This document shows, piece after piece, positions 50,096 to 59,196 of a stretch of 64,000 nt of DNA. Numbering within the stretch: the stretch's first letter is position 1; each line of letters opens with the position of its first letter. Source of the DNA: Rhizobium sp. RU36D (GTDB taxonomy: Bacteria > Pseudomonadota > Alphaproteobacteria > Rhizobiales > Rhizobiaceae); the NCBI RefSeq assembly GCF_900176345.1, contig NZ_FWXU01000024.1:28441-92440 (forward strand), in the 5' to 3' direction. Below the pieces are notes generated by a model. That model was not told where the DNA came from. It did no database searches and was given only the letters and a program-made list of their open reading frames with translations. Made by a program: the position numbers and the translations under genes.

Positions 50096-50272
50096 ATGCG
50101 TCAGCAGACAAAGCCGTTTATCGTCGAAATCAAGCAATCCCGAAAGCTGAAACCAGCCACCCAGAAACCGTCGATTTGGGGGACGTTGGATTTGAGCGTT
50201 GCCGAAGATCAAGGTGCTCCCGCGCCATCGGGGATGGAGCCGGCCGACACCGAGAGCGGCGGCCGACTCTAA
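50096..50272 (+). CDS. Small conserved basic protein (58 aa)
   Basis: The frame MRQQTKPFIVEIKQSRKLKPATQKPSIWGTLDLSVAEDQGAPAPSGMEPADTESGGRL starts at ATG 50096 after GGAGGAACA, a strong ribosome binding site. It is short, basic at the start and acidic at the end. I recall similar MRKQTKPFVVEIKQSRKL-type proteins in rhizobial plasmid and chromosomal accessory regions; no function is known to me. It is convergent with the ArdC-like gene. Confidence 0.6.
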   Translation: MRQQTKPFIVEIKQSRKLKPATQKPSIWGTLDLSVAEDQGAPAPSGMEPADTESGGRL

Positions 50273-50294
50273 TTCTACCAGGAGCACTCAAGCC

Positions 50295-51221
50295 TCAAGC
50301 CGCCTCTCGAACATCGCCTGCCTCCGGCTGTAGCCCATGAAGAAATGCCGTTGCGCGCTGCGCATGGGCAGCGGCCTGGAAAATCGCCCGCTTGTCGCCA
50401 GCCAACAACTTCAACCAAGACTGGAGATATGACGCGTGGTCCGGCCGAGGCTCTATCTCCGGCACGATCCCAAGGTCGGCGCATAGAAAGCAACTGCCAA
50501 GTTCAGCAATCAGCTCCTCGCGAGCACGTTCGCTTCTGTCCTTCGCGTAGCGTGACAGATCCCTGCCGACGCGCTTCTCAGCCGCGGTCCAATGCGTCGC
50601 TTCATGGCTGAGCGTGGCATAGTAGCTTGCAGCGTTCTTGAACGCTTCGAAGGGCGGCATCTGAATATAGTCCATGACCGGCGAGTAGTAGGCTTGATTA
50701 CCGCCATGACGGATGATCGCGTCAGTATTGCGGAAAAACCGGTCTGCGTTCTCGATGCGTGCGATTGGGTCCTCTACCGGCTCAGGCTGGGTATGGTAGT
50801 GCTCGGGCAGCCCATCGATCTGCTCCACGTTAAACACGGAGTAGGCCTTGAGGAAGGGGATTTCCCGATCGACTTCACCGCCTTTTCCGTTGTCCTCAGA
50901 TTTAGTGAACCGGGACGCGAACACGACCGTCGATCCGGTCTCGCCCTTTCGAACCGCCGCTCCGAGCTCGAGCGCCTGCTTAAACGTCATCCACATCGAT
51001 GAGCCGAAACCGCGCGAGATCTGCTCGGACCAGAGCAGGAGTACGTTCATGCCCGAATAGGGCTGTCCATTGTGACGGAGAGGGCGGGTGATCCGCCCAT
51101 CCGTATTGCCGGCGCTCCAGGGCTTCATCCAGGGGCGCACCCCACTGGCGAGATCTTCGATGACCCGATCGGTGATCCGGGTATACATGTCAGTACGCTG
51201 GCCTTCATTCGTCTTACTCAT
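50295..51221 (-). CDS. ArdC-like antirestriction protein (DUF1738, zincin-like)
   Basis: This 308-residue protein starts MSKTNEGQRTDMYTRITDRVIEDLASGVRPWMKPW. The N-terminal ssDNA-binding domain contains YSGMNVLLLWSEQISRGFGSSMWMTFKQALELGAAVRKGETGSTVVFASRF, and the C-terminal zinc-metalloprotease domain has HEATHW near residue 205 followed by the ELIAELGSCFL glutamate. ArdC homologues protect conjugating DNA from restriction and bind ssDNA. GGAG and a leader hairpin (51243-51259) precede it. It lies with HU and DUF736, consistent with a set that helps a plasmid establish in a recipient. Confidence 0.92.
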   Translation of the reverse strand: MSKTNEGQRTDMYTRITDRVIEDLASGVRPWMKPWSAGNTDGRITRPLRHNGQPYSGMNVLLLWSEQISRGFGSSMWMTFKQALELGAAVRKGETGSTVVFASRFTKSEDNGKGGEVDREIPFLKAYSVFNVEQIDGLPEHYHTQPEPVEDPIARIENADRFFRNTDAIIRHGGNQAYYSPVMDYIQMPPFEAFKNAASYYATLSHEATHWTAAEKRVGRDLSRYAKDRSERAREELIAELGSCFLCADLGIVPEIEPRPDHASYLQSWLKLLAGDKRAIFQAAAHAQRATAFLHGLQPEAGDVREAA

Positions 51222-51510
51222 GTCTCATCTCCACATCTGCGTGCCGCTCCATCAGCGGCCCCGTCGCGGAGGCCAATGGCAGGAGCCATAAGCTGACAGG
51301 CTGCACCGGAACGGCCGGAACGACGTGGAGGACGGCAAAGCCGTTGCGGGCTGGGAGCGGCTCCTGCAGGCCCAACGCAAGAGACGGGCAGCAATAGTGC
51401 GGCCAGAAAACTCCCTTCATTTTTCCTTCCGCGAATGCCGGCATGCCGAAAGGCCGTCCCGAGGGAGCGGCCTCAACGGCCACGGCGGGGCGAGCCCCGC
51501 CGTGATGGTG
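51222..51510. promoter_or_regulatory. Leader region of the ArdC-like gene
   Basis: Nothing coding. A perfect 6-bp hairpin GCCGCT-ccatc-AGCGGC (51243-51259) lies 21 bases before the start codon. Comparable GC-rich hairpins precede both DUF736 genes and the 199-aa gene. Confidence 0.5.
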
Positions 51511-52110
51511 TCAGTCGAAAGCCGACATCTGGGCCGCGGCAGCCTTGCGATCGACGGAACGTCCGGGGTCCTCGACCGGTCGATCGAACGGCTTCCAGAC
51601 CTCGCCGACGATGTGCTTGTATGCAGCGACGGCACCTTCGGCAGCCATGCGCAGCGCATGGGATTGGATTCCCATGTCGGCGGCAAATTCGCGCTTGCGA
51701 TGGGCGGCACTATCGTAGCCTACGGGACCATCGAGGTCCTCGTCGCGTGCGTCGTTCGCGGCCTTGGCCGTGGCGTCGCGCGCCTCGGTGACGGCTTTGC
51801 TGTAAAACTGGCCGGCGCCATGAGCAGATCCGACAAAGGCGCCCACGATGCGCTGCAGGTGGATTTGCATGGCGCGCTCGCCGAGGCCTTCGCTGAGAGC
51901 ATCTGCCGTCTCGGAGATCAGGCGCTCGTGGAGATCGCGGATCCCGTCGCTGTCGATGACGGCTGTTCCGAATCTCTCGGCGATCTTCAGCGCCTGGCCG
52001 CTATCAGGGCATGTCAGCCGGACCATCTCGAGGGTGGCGCCCTTGCGCAGCTGGACGACGCGTGCTGAAGAGCGGGCGGATTGGCGAACATTGCTTGCGG
52101 GCTTGGTCAT
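51511..52110 (-). CDS. Conserved hypothetical plasmid protein (199 aa)
   Basis: The protein starts MTKPASNVRQSARSSARVVQLRKGATLEMVRLTCPDSGQALKIAERFGTAVIDSDGIRDLHERLISETADALSEGLGERAMQIHLQRIVGAFVGSAHGAGQFYSKAVTEARDATAKAAND. It looks largely helical in the middle and has a few conserved short motifs (VGSAHGAGQFYSK). No membrane segment or signal is present. AAGGGA precedes ATG 52110. It lies between the ArdC-like and the 87-aa protein genes, all leftward. I do not recognise a fold; the conserved setting points to a plasmid maintenance role. Confidence 0.75.
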   Translation of the reverse strand: MTKPASNVRQSARSSARVVQLRKGATLEMVRLTCPDSGQALKIAERFGTAVIDSDGIRDLHERLISETADALSEGLGERAMQIHLQRIVGAFVGSAHGAGQFYSKAVTEARDATAKAANDARDEDLDGPVGYDSAAHRKREFAADMGIQSHALRMAAEGAVAAYKHIVGEVWKPFDRPVEDPGRSVDRKAAAAQMSAFD

Positions 52111-52456
52111 GTCTGTCCCTTTCGATCCGAAGCGGTTCCGGCCCCATGCCGGCTTGCCTTTCGGTGCGGTCGACCCGACCCGGCGGAAGACGGGCGCTTC
52201 AAGGTCCGGGCCTACCAGGACAAGCGGAGCCGATCTGCGGACGAGCGGGGTGCAGCCCTGCGAAGATCACGCGGATCTGCTCTGCGATGGACGGCGGGGC
52301 CCGGTCGCACCGCGGCGCGATAGCGGCCTTGAAACGAACGGACGCCGGTTCAGACCGCAGCAAAACCGAACGGCAAACCGCCACGGGGCTCAACGCAATC
52401 AGACGAGGGGAGCATGGCCACGCCCGTCACTGCTGCCGTGCCTCAGCTCATCACCC
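52111..52456. promoter_or_regulatory. Leader region of the 199-aa gene
   Basis: A hairpin CCGGC-cccat-GCCGG (52138-52152) lies 27 bases before the start codon. The rest, to 52456, holds no supported gene; a GC-rich series of direct and inverted short repeats makes it a likely long 5' UTR. Confidence 0.45.
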
Positions 52457-52720
52457 TCAGCCGACATCGCGGCCATCATTGTCATCGACCGGCGGCAATG
52501 CCTTCGGCAGCCGGTAACGCTGAAGCCAGCTCGGACCATGGGTGTTTCGAAAGCGACGGAGGATTCCACCATCATCATAGGGTGCGCCGCCCATCCAGAC
52601 GTTGTTGAGGATGCTTTTCCAGCGTCGGCCGTGCCGGGCAGCATATGCTTGGAGCGCTGCAACTTGCTCACCATCGAGTTTGGGACGAGTGGCCAGCTGC
52701 TGGTTTTTCGGACGCTGCAT
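52457..52720 (-). CDS. Small conserved hypothetical protein (87 aa)
   Basis: The frame MQRPKNQQLATRPKLDGEQVAALQAYAARHGRRWKSILNNVWMGGAPYDDGGILRRFRNTHGPSWLQRYRLPKALPPVDDNDGRDVG starts at ATG 52720. The WKSILNNVWMGGAPYDDGGILRRFRNTHGPSWL block is a compact, highly conserved-looking unit that I recall from rhizobial plasmids. Its start touches the stop of the IS3 remnant. Function unknown. Confidence 0.78.
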   Translation of the reverse strand: MQRPKNQQLATRPKLDGEQVAALQAYAARHGRRWKSILNNVWMGGAPYDDGGILRRFRNTHGPSWLQRYRLPKALPPVDDNDGRDVG

Positions 52721-52890
52721 TAATCTAATCCCACCTTGGCTTCAAAGTGATTGGGGCTGAGATAACCCGGTATCGAGTGGCGCCGCTGCGAGTTGTAGAA
52801 GCACTCGATGTAATCGAACATATCCGCTCTGGCGTCGTTCCTCGTGCGATAGACCTCCGCGCTGTTCTTTCCGTTTTCAGTGATGAGAAG
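52720..52890 (-). pseudogene. IS3-family transposase C-terminal remnant
   Basis: The minus-strand frame ends AEVYRTRNDARADMFDYIECFYNSQRRHSIPGYLSPNHFEAKVGLD, the classical C-terminus of an IS3-type OrfB (F-D-Y-I-E-x-F-Y-N-x-x-R-R-H-S). Upstream sequence is unrelated and no DDE core remains. It marks an old insertion between the accessory module and the SOS genes. Confidence 0.85.
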
Positions 52891-53175
52891 ACGCTTTCCA
52901 ATGCAGCGTTGAACCATGGACGGCAGCGTTGGCGGCCAACTCGCGAATGGAGAGACCGGTCACCGCACCGATGGCGCTGGGATCATGACGGACGCGCGCC
53001 GATCTCGACGGCGGCGCCCCCAAAGACATCGACTTGCTGGTGCACGATGTCGTGAAGCAATACCTGCCGCCAATCCCTTCGAAAGAGCAGGGGCCCCCTC
53101 TTGGCCGACACGTGCTCCTTCAAGCCGTGGTTTAGGCCGTTTGACGTGGCAACGTCCTCTGAAGTCTAGCCTGGA

Positions 53176-56100
53176 TCAATGGAAGTTCCTCGACCGCACA
53201 TTCAAAGTGTCGATATGAAGATCGCGCACATAGATGTCCCGCGCCTCCGGCAGCGCCCTGGGTCGCTCTCTCGAGTCCGGGCCGCCCGATGAGCCGTGCG
53301 CGAACTCGTCGCCCCGGCCCGTCGGGAGCTTGAAGTCAGTGTCGCGGCCTGCCAGTCCGGACAAGTCCGCCGACAGGTCGAATAGCTGCTGTGCGACAAG
53401 ATGGACGACGTCGCCCTCCCGCTGAATGCGGCCGTTGATCGCCATCATCGACGCCCCAAGGACGACGCGTCGCCTTTTCTCGAAGAGGCTCGGCCAGACC
53501 ACGACGTTTGCCGGGCCGGTCTCGTCCTCGATCGTAATGAACATGACCCCTTTAGCGGAACCTGGCTTCTGGCGCACCAAGACGAGGCCCGCGGCGAAGA
53601 CCCATTGGCCGTCTCGCGAGTTCATGGCATCAATGCACGTGATGATGCTCCGCTTTTCAAGATCCTGGCGCAAGAAGGTAATGGGGTGCTCACGCAGTGT
53701 AAGCCCGACATGTCTGTAATCCCGGACTACGTTGTGACCTTCGGTCATCTGTCGGAGTTCGACAGTTGGTTCTTGCTGCTCGGGAATGACCGCGGCTTCG
53801 CGTTCGGTGGCGGCCGCGAATAGAGGAAGGGGCTCGTCGCGCAGCGCCTTGATCGCCCAAAGCGCGTCGCGTCGCTGGTGCTTCAGCGACGGAAGGAAGG
53901 CGTCGGCGTCGGCGAGCTGAACGAGCGCCTCAGTCGGAACATCAGAGCGTCGCCAGACGTCGTCGACGCTGTCGAACTCCCGGTTCATGCGCGCGGCTAC
54001 GATCCGCGCTGCATCGGCGACGGCCAGGCCCTTTACCATGCGCATCCCCAGCCGGACAGCGTGCCGGTTCGTATTGTCGATGCGCTCGAGCGTGCAGTCC
54101 CAGCGGGACCGGTTGATGCAGACGGGACGGATCTCGACCCCGTGCTTGGCGGCGTCGCCGACGATCTGGGCCGGGGCATAGAAGCCCATCGGCTGGCTGT
54201 TCAACAGCGCGGCGCAGAAGACGTCGGGGAAGTGGCACTTCACGTAGTTGGATGCGTAGGCGATGAGTGCGAAGCTCGCAGCGTGGCTTTCCGGAAAGCC
54301 GTAGGAGCCGAAGCCCTCCAACTGGGAGAACGTCTTCTCCGCGAACTCCGCGGAATAGCCGTTGTTGATCATGCCGCTGACGAGCTTGTCCTTGAACCGG
54401 CTGACTCCGCCTGTGAACTTGAAGGTTGCCATCGACTTGCGAAGCTGATCCGCCTCGCCCCCGGTGAAGCCGGCGCAGACCATCGCGACCTTCATCGCCG
54501 ATTCCTGAAACAGCGGCACGCCCAGCGTCTTGCCGAGCACCGCTTCCAGCTCCGGCGTCGGATATTCGACCTTCTCCTTCCCCTCGCGGCGGCGGAGATA
54601 CGGGTGAACCATGTCGCCCTGGATCGGTCCCGGCCGGACGATGGCGACCTGCACGACGAGGTCGTAAAAGGTTCTCGGCTTCATGCGCGGGAGCATGGCC
54701 ATCTGCGCCCGGGATTCGATCTGGAACGTGCCGAGGGTGTCCGCCTTGCGGATCATGGCATAGGTCGCGGCGTCCTCCTGCCTGATCGTCGCCAGGTCGA
54801 GATCCTCGTCCTTGTGTTCCTTGATGAGATCGAAGGCCTTCTGCATGCAGGTCAGCATGCCAAGGGCAAGGACGTCGACCTTCATGAACTTGAGGGCTTC
54901 GACGTCGTCCTTGTCCCACTCGATGATCTGCCTGTCCTTCATGCTCGCTGGCTCGATGGGGACGAGGTCGTCCAGTCTTTCATGGGTCAGGACAAAGCCA
55001 CCCGGATGCTGGCCGAGATGCCGTGGCGCTCCGATCAACTGCTGCGCGAGCCTGAGCGTCAGAACAAGACGACGGTCCTCCGGATTGAGGTTGAGCTCGC
55101 GGATGTTGCGGTCGGTGATTTCCTCCGACCATGACCACATGCCCGACGACAGGGCCTTGATCACGTCCTCCGGCAGGCCGAGGGCCTTACCCACGTCGCG
55201 GATGGCGCCCTTCGCACGGTAGCGCGTGACCGTCGCGCAGAGGGCAGCCTTGTCCTTGCCGTAGGTCTTGTAGATCCACTGGATGACCTGCTCACGCCGC
55301 TCGTGTTCGAAGTCGACATCGATGTCCGGCGGCTCGTCGCGTTCCTTGGAGACGAAGCGCTCGAACAGCAGATCGTTGGTCTCGGGATCGATGCTCGTGA
55401 TGCCGAGGATGAAGCAGACCGCTGAGTTGGCGGCCGACCCGCGTCCCTGACAGAGGATGCCTTGGGACCGCGCAAACTTCACGATCGAGAAGACGGTCAG
55501 GAAGTACGGCGCGTACTTCATCTCCCGGATCAGATCGAGTTCGTTCCTGACTGCACGCAGCACCTTCTGCGGCAGCCCCTCCGGGTATCGGTCGGGGATG
55601 CATTCGCGCACGTAATGCTCAAGGGACTGCTGGGCATCCATGCCGGGAACGATGGCTTCCTCGGGGTACTGATAGGTCAGCTCCTCAAGCGAGAACTTGC
55701 AGCGTTCGACGATCTCCATCGTCCGCGCGAGCGCCTCGGGATAGCGCGGAAACAGGCGCTCCATCTCGTGCGGCGGCTTCAGGTATCTGTCGGCGTGGCG
55801 CTCGCGCTCGAAGCCGATGGAGTCGATCGGCGTGTTGTTCCGGATGCAGGTGACGACGTCCTGGAGCTGACGGCGGCCGGGTTCGTGAAAGAGAACGTCG
55901 TTGGTGACGACGGTTCGTACGCGGTGCCTGAAGGCAAGCTCGGACAGCTCGTGGAGCCGCATCTGATCGTTCGGCCGGCGGCGCAGGCATAGCGAGACGT
56001 AGGCTCGGTTGCCGAAGATCTCGTGCATCTTTCTGAGCTGAACGGCGCAGGTCTCGTCGGCAAGATCGGGGACGAGGATGCCGATCAGGCCTTCGCAGTA

Positions 56101-56439
56101 GAGGGCGACGTCGTCGAGATGAAGGATGCAGTTGTTTTTGCCGCCCCTGCTCTTTCCGAGGGTGATCAGCCTGGTCAGCCGCGAGTAGGCCGCGCGGTCC
56201 GTGGGATAGACGAGAACCGACATGCCGTCCTGGAGATCGAGGCGGCAGCCGACGACGAGACGGACGCCGGTTACGCGAGACGCCTCCAGCGCGCGGACGA
56301 CCCCGGCGAGGCTGTTGCGGTCGACGACGCCGACGGCTTCGATGCCGAGCTGCTTCGCCGTGGCGAACAGCTCGTCGGCCGAGGACGCGCCCCGGAGGAA
56401 GGAGAAGTGGGTCGTCACCTGGAGTTCCGCGTACTTCAT
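53176..56439 (-). CDS. dnaE2: Error-prone DNA polymerase DnaE2 (ImuC)
   Basis: The protein has 1087 residues starting at ATG 56439 (MKYAELQVTTHFSFLRGASSADELF), the standard length. The PHP domain occupies the N-terminus. The polymerase III alpha active site is in PPDIDVDFEHERREQVIQWIYKTYGKDKAALCATVTRYRAKGAIRDVG near residue 380-430 (D-I-D-V-D). The tudor-like OB domain is in the last third. DnaE2 carries out mutagenic translesion synthesis together with ImuA and ImuB. Its start overlaps the imuB stop as ATGA. The longer frame upstream is a shadow. Confidence 0.96.
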   Translation of the reverse strand: MKYAELQVTTHFSFLRGASSADELFATAKQLGIEAVGVVDRNSLAGVVRALEASRVTGVRLVVGCRLDLQDGMSVLVYPTDRAAYSRLTRLITLGKSRGGKNNCILHLDDVALYCEGLIGILVPDLADETCAVQLRKMHEIFGNRAYVSLCLRRRPNDQMRLHELSELAFRHRVRTVVTNDVLFHEPGRRQLQDVVTCIRNNTPIDSIGFERERHADRYLKPPHEMERLFPRYPEALARTMEIVERCKFSLEELTYQYPEEAIVPGMDAQQSLEHYVRECIPDRYPEGLPQKVLRAVRNELDLIREMKYAPYFLTVFSIVKFARSQGILCQGRGSAANSAVCFILGITSIDPETNDLLFERFVSKERDEPPDIDVDFEHERREQVIQWIYKTYGKDKAALCATVTRYRAKGAIRDVGKALGLPEDVIKALSSGMWSWSEEITDRNIRELNLNPEDRRLVLTLRLAQQLIGAPRHLGQHPGGFVLTHERLDDLVPIEPASMKDRQIIEWDKDDVEALKFMKVDVLALGMLTCMQKAFDLIKEHKDEDLDLATIRQEDAATYAMIRKADTLGTFQIESRAQMAMLPRMKPRTFYDLVVQVAIVRPGPIQGDMVHPYLRRREGKEKVEYPTPELEAVLGKTLGVPLFQESAMKVAMVCAGFTGGEADQLRKSMATFKFTGGVSRFKDKLVSGMINNGYSAEFAEKTFSQLEGFGSYGFPESHAASFALIAYASNYVKCHFPDVFCAALLNSQPMGFYAPAQIVGDAAKHGVEIRPVCINRSRWDCTLERIDNTNRHAVRLGMRMVKGLAVADAARIVAARMNREFDSVDDVWRRSDVPTEALVQLADADAFLPSLKHQRRDALWAIKALRDEPLPLFAAATEREAAVIPEQQEPTVELRQMTEGHNVVRDYRHVGLTLREHPITFLRQDLEKRSIITCIDAMNSRDGQWVFAAGLVLVRQKPGSAKGVMFITIEDETGPANVVVWPSLFEKRRRVVLGASMMAINGRIQREGDVVHLVAQQLFDLSADLSGLAGRDTDFKLPTGRGDEFAHGSSGGPDSRERPRALPEARDIYVRDLHIDTLNVRSRNFH

Positions 56440-57947
56440 GCGAAGATCCCGTGGATGTACCATTGGCGGTCGCCCGTCTCGGGATCCACGCCGTCGCCGG
56501 AGCGGTAGACCCAGAAACGCTCGCCGACCTCGTTTTCCACGACGTAGTAGTCGCGCACCGCTTCCAATTCGCTATCGCGCTTCCACCATTCGCCGAAAAT
56601 GCGCTCGGGGCCGTCGGCGCGCTTCACGTTGTGCCGCCTGCCCCGCCAGGTGATGCTGCGCGGCGGATGGTCGGGCGTGAGCGCGATCACGGCAATCCTG
56701 TCTGGCTGGTCGAGGAGCCGCACCGGCCTCTTCCAGTGGTGGACCCATGTCTGTCCAACTTCGTCCGCGGCCGGCTCAATCCTTTGCACGCACCGCTCGG
56801 GAACGTCCGAGGCGACGGGCGCGACCCGGTAGACCCGCTGCCCGCGGTTGCCCAGAATGTCGACGAGCGGCGTGATGTCGGTCACCTCCTCCTGTACCAG
56901 GGCGGATGCCCGCTGCTCCTCGTTGAGCGGCTGCGTCATCACAGCGATGAGCGTCAGCTTCTCGATGCCGAAGCCCGGCTCGATCTTCTCCGTGCGGTCC
57001 TTGAAGAGCTTCGTCAGCCAGGCGACGTCGCGGGCGGGCTTGGCGGTGCCGGCCCGGATCGCCTGCCGCGTGCCGTCGACCTTCTCCACGAGCAGGTCGG
57101 TGCGGCGGACGCCCAGGCCCTGGCGCTGGAGTTCGCCGACGAGTTGGACGACCAGCCGGCCGACGTACTTGTTGATGGTCTCGGCGGCACCGATGGGTTC
57201 GGCGAAGGCGCGGGAGACTTCGATCCATTCCGGCGCGCGCACGGACACGATCGGCTCGGACATCCGACCGAACATCTGGTCGAGGCGACGCCCGATCTCG
57301 GGGCCGAAGCGAAGTGCAAGCGGCGCGCGCGGGGTGTTCGCAAGTTCCCCGATTGTCTGAAAGCCAAGGGTCCGGAGGTCGCCGACGATCTTCTCCGGCA
57401 GTCGCAGCAGCGAGAGCGGCAGCTTCTCGACCGCGCGGACGGTCTCGCCCCTGGGAACGATGACGGTTTCCCGGCCGATCGCGCGCGCGCCGGCATGGGC
57501 CGCGCCCCAGGTGTCGGCGATCGCTACCCGCGCCGTCAGGGCTCTAGAACGGAACCGGTTGACGATGCCCGTCAGCATCGGTTCCTCGCCGCCCTGCAGA
57601 TGATCCGCGCCTTCGGTGTCCATGACAATCCCGTCCATGCCATCCACGGCTACGATCGGCGAGTAGACCGTCAAAGCCCAAAGCGCGATGCGCTCGAGCG
57701 CGGCGGCGTCGGCCACAGGATCAGCGTCCACCAGCATCAGGTCGCGGAAGATCGCCTGCGCCTTCGCGGCGGGCATGCCGGTCCGCACACCCACATTCCG
57801 CGCGACAGCATCCGCGGCGGACACCCAGCGCTTCGAACCGGATTTCGCTATGACGGCGACCGCCTGCTCAGGCGGTATGGACGGATCGGCCCGACGTATG
57901 CGATCTGTCGGCAGATCCGGGAGATAGATGGATACGACCCTTGTCAT
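56436..57947 (-). CDS. imuB: DNA polymerase Y-family protein ImuB
   Basis: The protein has 503 residues starting MTRVVSIYLPDLPTDRIRRADPSIPPEQAVAVIAKSGSKRWVSAADAVARNVGVRTGMPAAKAQAIF at ATG 57947. The Y-family palm and fingers are recognisable (GMDGIVMDTEGADHLQGGE near residue 120), and the C-terminal region after residue 330 is the ImuB-specific part. In the family ImuB lacks a catalytic triad and bridges the beta clamp with DnaE2; I cannot verify each residue here. It overlaps imuA by 80 bases and dnaE2 by 4. Confidence 0.95.
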   Translation of the reverse strand: MTRVVSIYLPDLPTDRIRRADPSIPPEQAVAVIAKSGSKRWVSAADAVARNVGVRTGMPAAKAQAIFRDLMLVDADPVADAAALERIALWALTVYSPIVAVDGMDGIVMDTEGADHLQGGEEPMLTGIVNRFRSRALTARVAIADTWGAAHAGARAIGRETVIVPRGETVRAVEKLPLSLLRLPEKIVGDLRTLGFQTIGELANTPRAPLALRFGPEIGRRLDQMFGRMSEPIVSVRAPEWIEVSRAFAEPIGAAETINKYVGRLVVQLVGELQRQGLGVRRTDLLVEKVDGTRQAIRAGTAKPARDVAWLTKLFKDRTEKIEPGFGIEKLTLIAVMTQPLNEEQRASALVQEEVTDITPLVDILGNRGQRVYRVAPVASDVPERCVQRIEPAADEVGQTWVHHWKRPVRLLDQPDRIAVIALTPDHPPRSITWRGRRHNVKRADGPERIFGEWWKRDSELEAVRDYYVVENEVGERFWVYRSGDGVDPETGDRQWYIHGIFA

Positions 57948-58620
57948 CGCAGGCTCCAATTTCAAACTCAGCACACTCGCCCGCACGCGATCTTATCAGT
58001 TCCAGAAGCCACCTCGCCCGCCCGAGTCCAGGTACCGGAAGTTCCGCGGAAGGCAGGACGCTGACCCGCCAACGTGTCTTCGATGCCGTAGGCTGGCCGA
58101 AGTCGTTCGCCTCCGCCTGCCGTCTCCAGCGCCGGACGGCTATCGCCATCGTCCCTGTCCGTTCAGCCGCGAGCTGAAGCCGCCGCGAGGCCGTCATCGG
58201 GAGCCGGACGAGTTCGCCGACGACCGCGCCCAGGCCGCCGAAAGAAAGACACTCTTCCATACTCGCGAGCACATCCTCCTCCTTGTTGCCCTCAACGAAA
58301 ACGACCCGGTCCGGGTGGAGGCCAGCTTGCGCAAGCGCGGGGAAGAAAAGGTCAGGCCTTGTGAGACACCAGGCAATCTTGCCTTCGGTGCGGGCGGCGA
58401 TCCCGGCGGCGAATAGCGCGGCCGCCGCGCCGTCCACAGTGCCTGATCCGCCTCCGGCGAACTCGTGCAACGCGCCGTAGGCGAGGCCGCCACCAGGAAG
58501 AACCCGATCGATCTCGGGTACGCCGAACGGGAGGCAGCTCTTCTGCTTTGCCACGCCGCCCTCCAGAGCGGCGATACGTTCACGCAGATCAGCAATGGCC
58601 AGCTCGCGGGCATCGGACAT
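57868..58620 (-). CDS. imuA: Translesion cassette protein ImuA (RecA-like)
   Basis: The protein has 250 residues starting MSDARELAIADLRERIAALEGG at ATG 58620. CLPFGVPEIDRVLPGGGLAYGALHEFAGGGSGTVDGAAAALFAAGIAARTEGKIAWCLTRPDLFFPALAQAGLHPDRVVFVEG is the RecA-like core found in ImuA, with a degenerate P-loop (the usual GK[ST] is absent). It binds ImuB and is needed for induced mutagenesis. Its 3' end overlaps imuB by 80 bases. The frame extends upstream of 58620 without typical sequence. A LexA box lies 64 bases upstream. Confidence 0.93.
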   Translation of the reverse strand: MSDARELAIADLRERIAALEGGVAKQKSCLPFGVPEIDRVLPGGGLAYGALHEFAGGGSGTVDGAAAALFAAGIAARTEGKIAWCLTRPDLFFPALAQAGLHPDRVVFVEGNKEEDVLASMEECLSFGGLGAVVGELVRLPMTASRRLQLAAERTGTMAIAVRRWRRQAEANDFGQPTASKTRWRVSVLPSAELPVPGLGRARWLLELIRSRAGECAEFEIGACDDKGRIHLSPGSADRSHTSGRSVHTA

Positions 58621-58683
58621 CGTTGGCGAATCCCTCCGAAACGCGTTGAAAAGGCACGACATCATGTCGCTGAGAACTTATTC

Positions 58684-58698
58684 GTTCCCCTTCTGTTC
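58684..58698. promoter_or_regulatory. LexA box of the imuA-imuB-dnaE2 operon
   Basis: GTTC-N7-GTTC (58684-58687 and 58695-58698) is the direct-repeat LexA site of alphaproteobacteria; on the minus strand it reads GAAC-N7-GAAC. It is 64 bases upstream of the imuA start. A further near-half GTCC follows at the same spacing. Confidence 0.85.
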
Positions 58699-59196
58699 CT
58701 TCTCGGTCCCGGCGTCAAGACGGCCTTGGAGCAGGAATCTGTTCCTACGATTAGTTTTCGCGAAGATTCAGCGAGTGGAATCAAAATCGTGGGTGTCCGC
58801 GCTAAGCGGGTGTTGCCAATCACAATTATTTTGCGGACGTCGGCGTTCTGCCCGGAGATGGCGATTAAATAGTGAACAACAGTTCCAGCATGAAGCCGGT
58901 CAGCGAGGTGGGACAGCACCGGCTACAAGGGCGGGTCTGTAAAATACTCCGCGACAAGCCTTGCCAAAGTGATTCAGCAGCGCAACTCGGCAGGCAGCCG
59001 CTCCGCGTGCGCTACGGCGAGACAGGGACGGCAAATATGGGCCGACAGGTGTGCGCCGCTTGCGCCAACAGGAGACGTGAACTGCTTCGAGGTTGGCGGC
59101 TAGAATGGGGCCGAAACGAGACAGTCCGCTCCCGTCGACTTAACAACATAAGCGGACATCGTGATGAAACAGGGCACAACCGGCGACCAAATCGCT
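58699..59196. other. Gap with no supported gene
   Basis: No convincing frame in either direction. It separates the mutagenesis operon from the HxlR gene and holds a few short imperfect repeats. Confidence 0.4.

Noticed and set aside
49927..50340. Frame starting MANCTGKPKSNGLTG next to DUF736 copy 2
   Set aside because: Begins at the damaged leader module but overlaps the better-supported 58-aa gene and has a random-looking Arg-rich tail.
53878..55134. Plus-strand 418-codon frame opposite dnaE2
   Set aside because: Antisense to dnaE2; the composition is a mirror of polymerase codons.
56451..58064. Plus-strand 537-codon frame opposite imuB
   Set aside because: Antisense shadow of imuB; GC-rich DNA leaves such frames open by chance.
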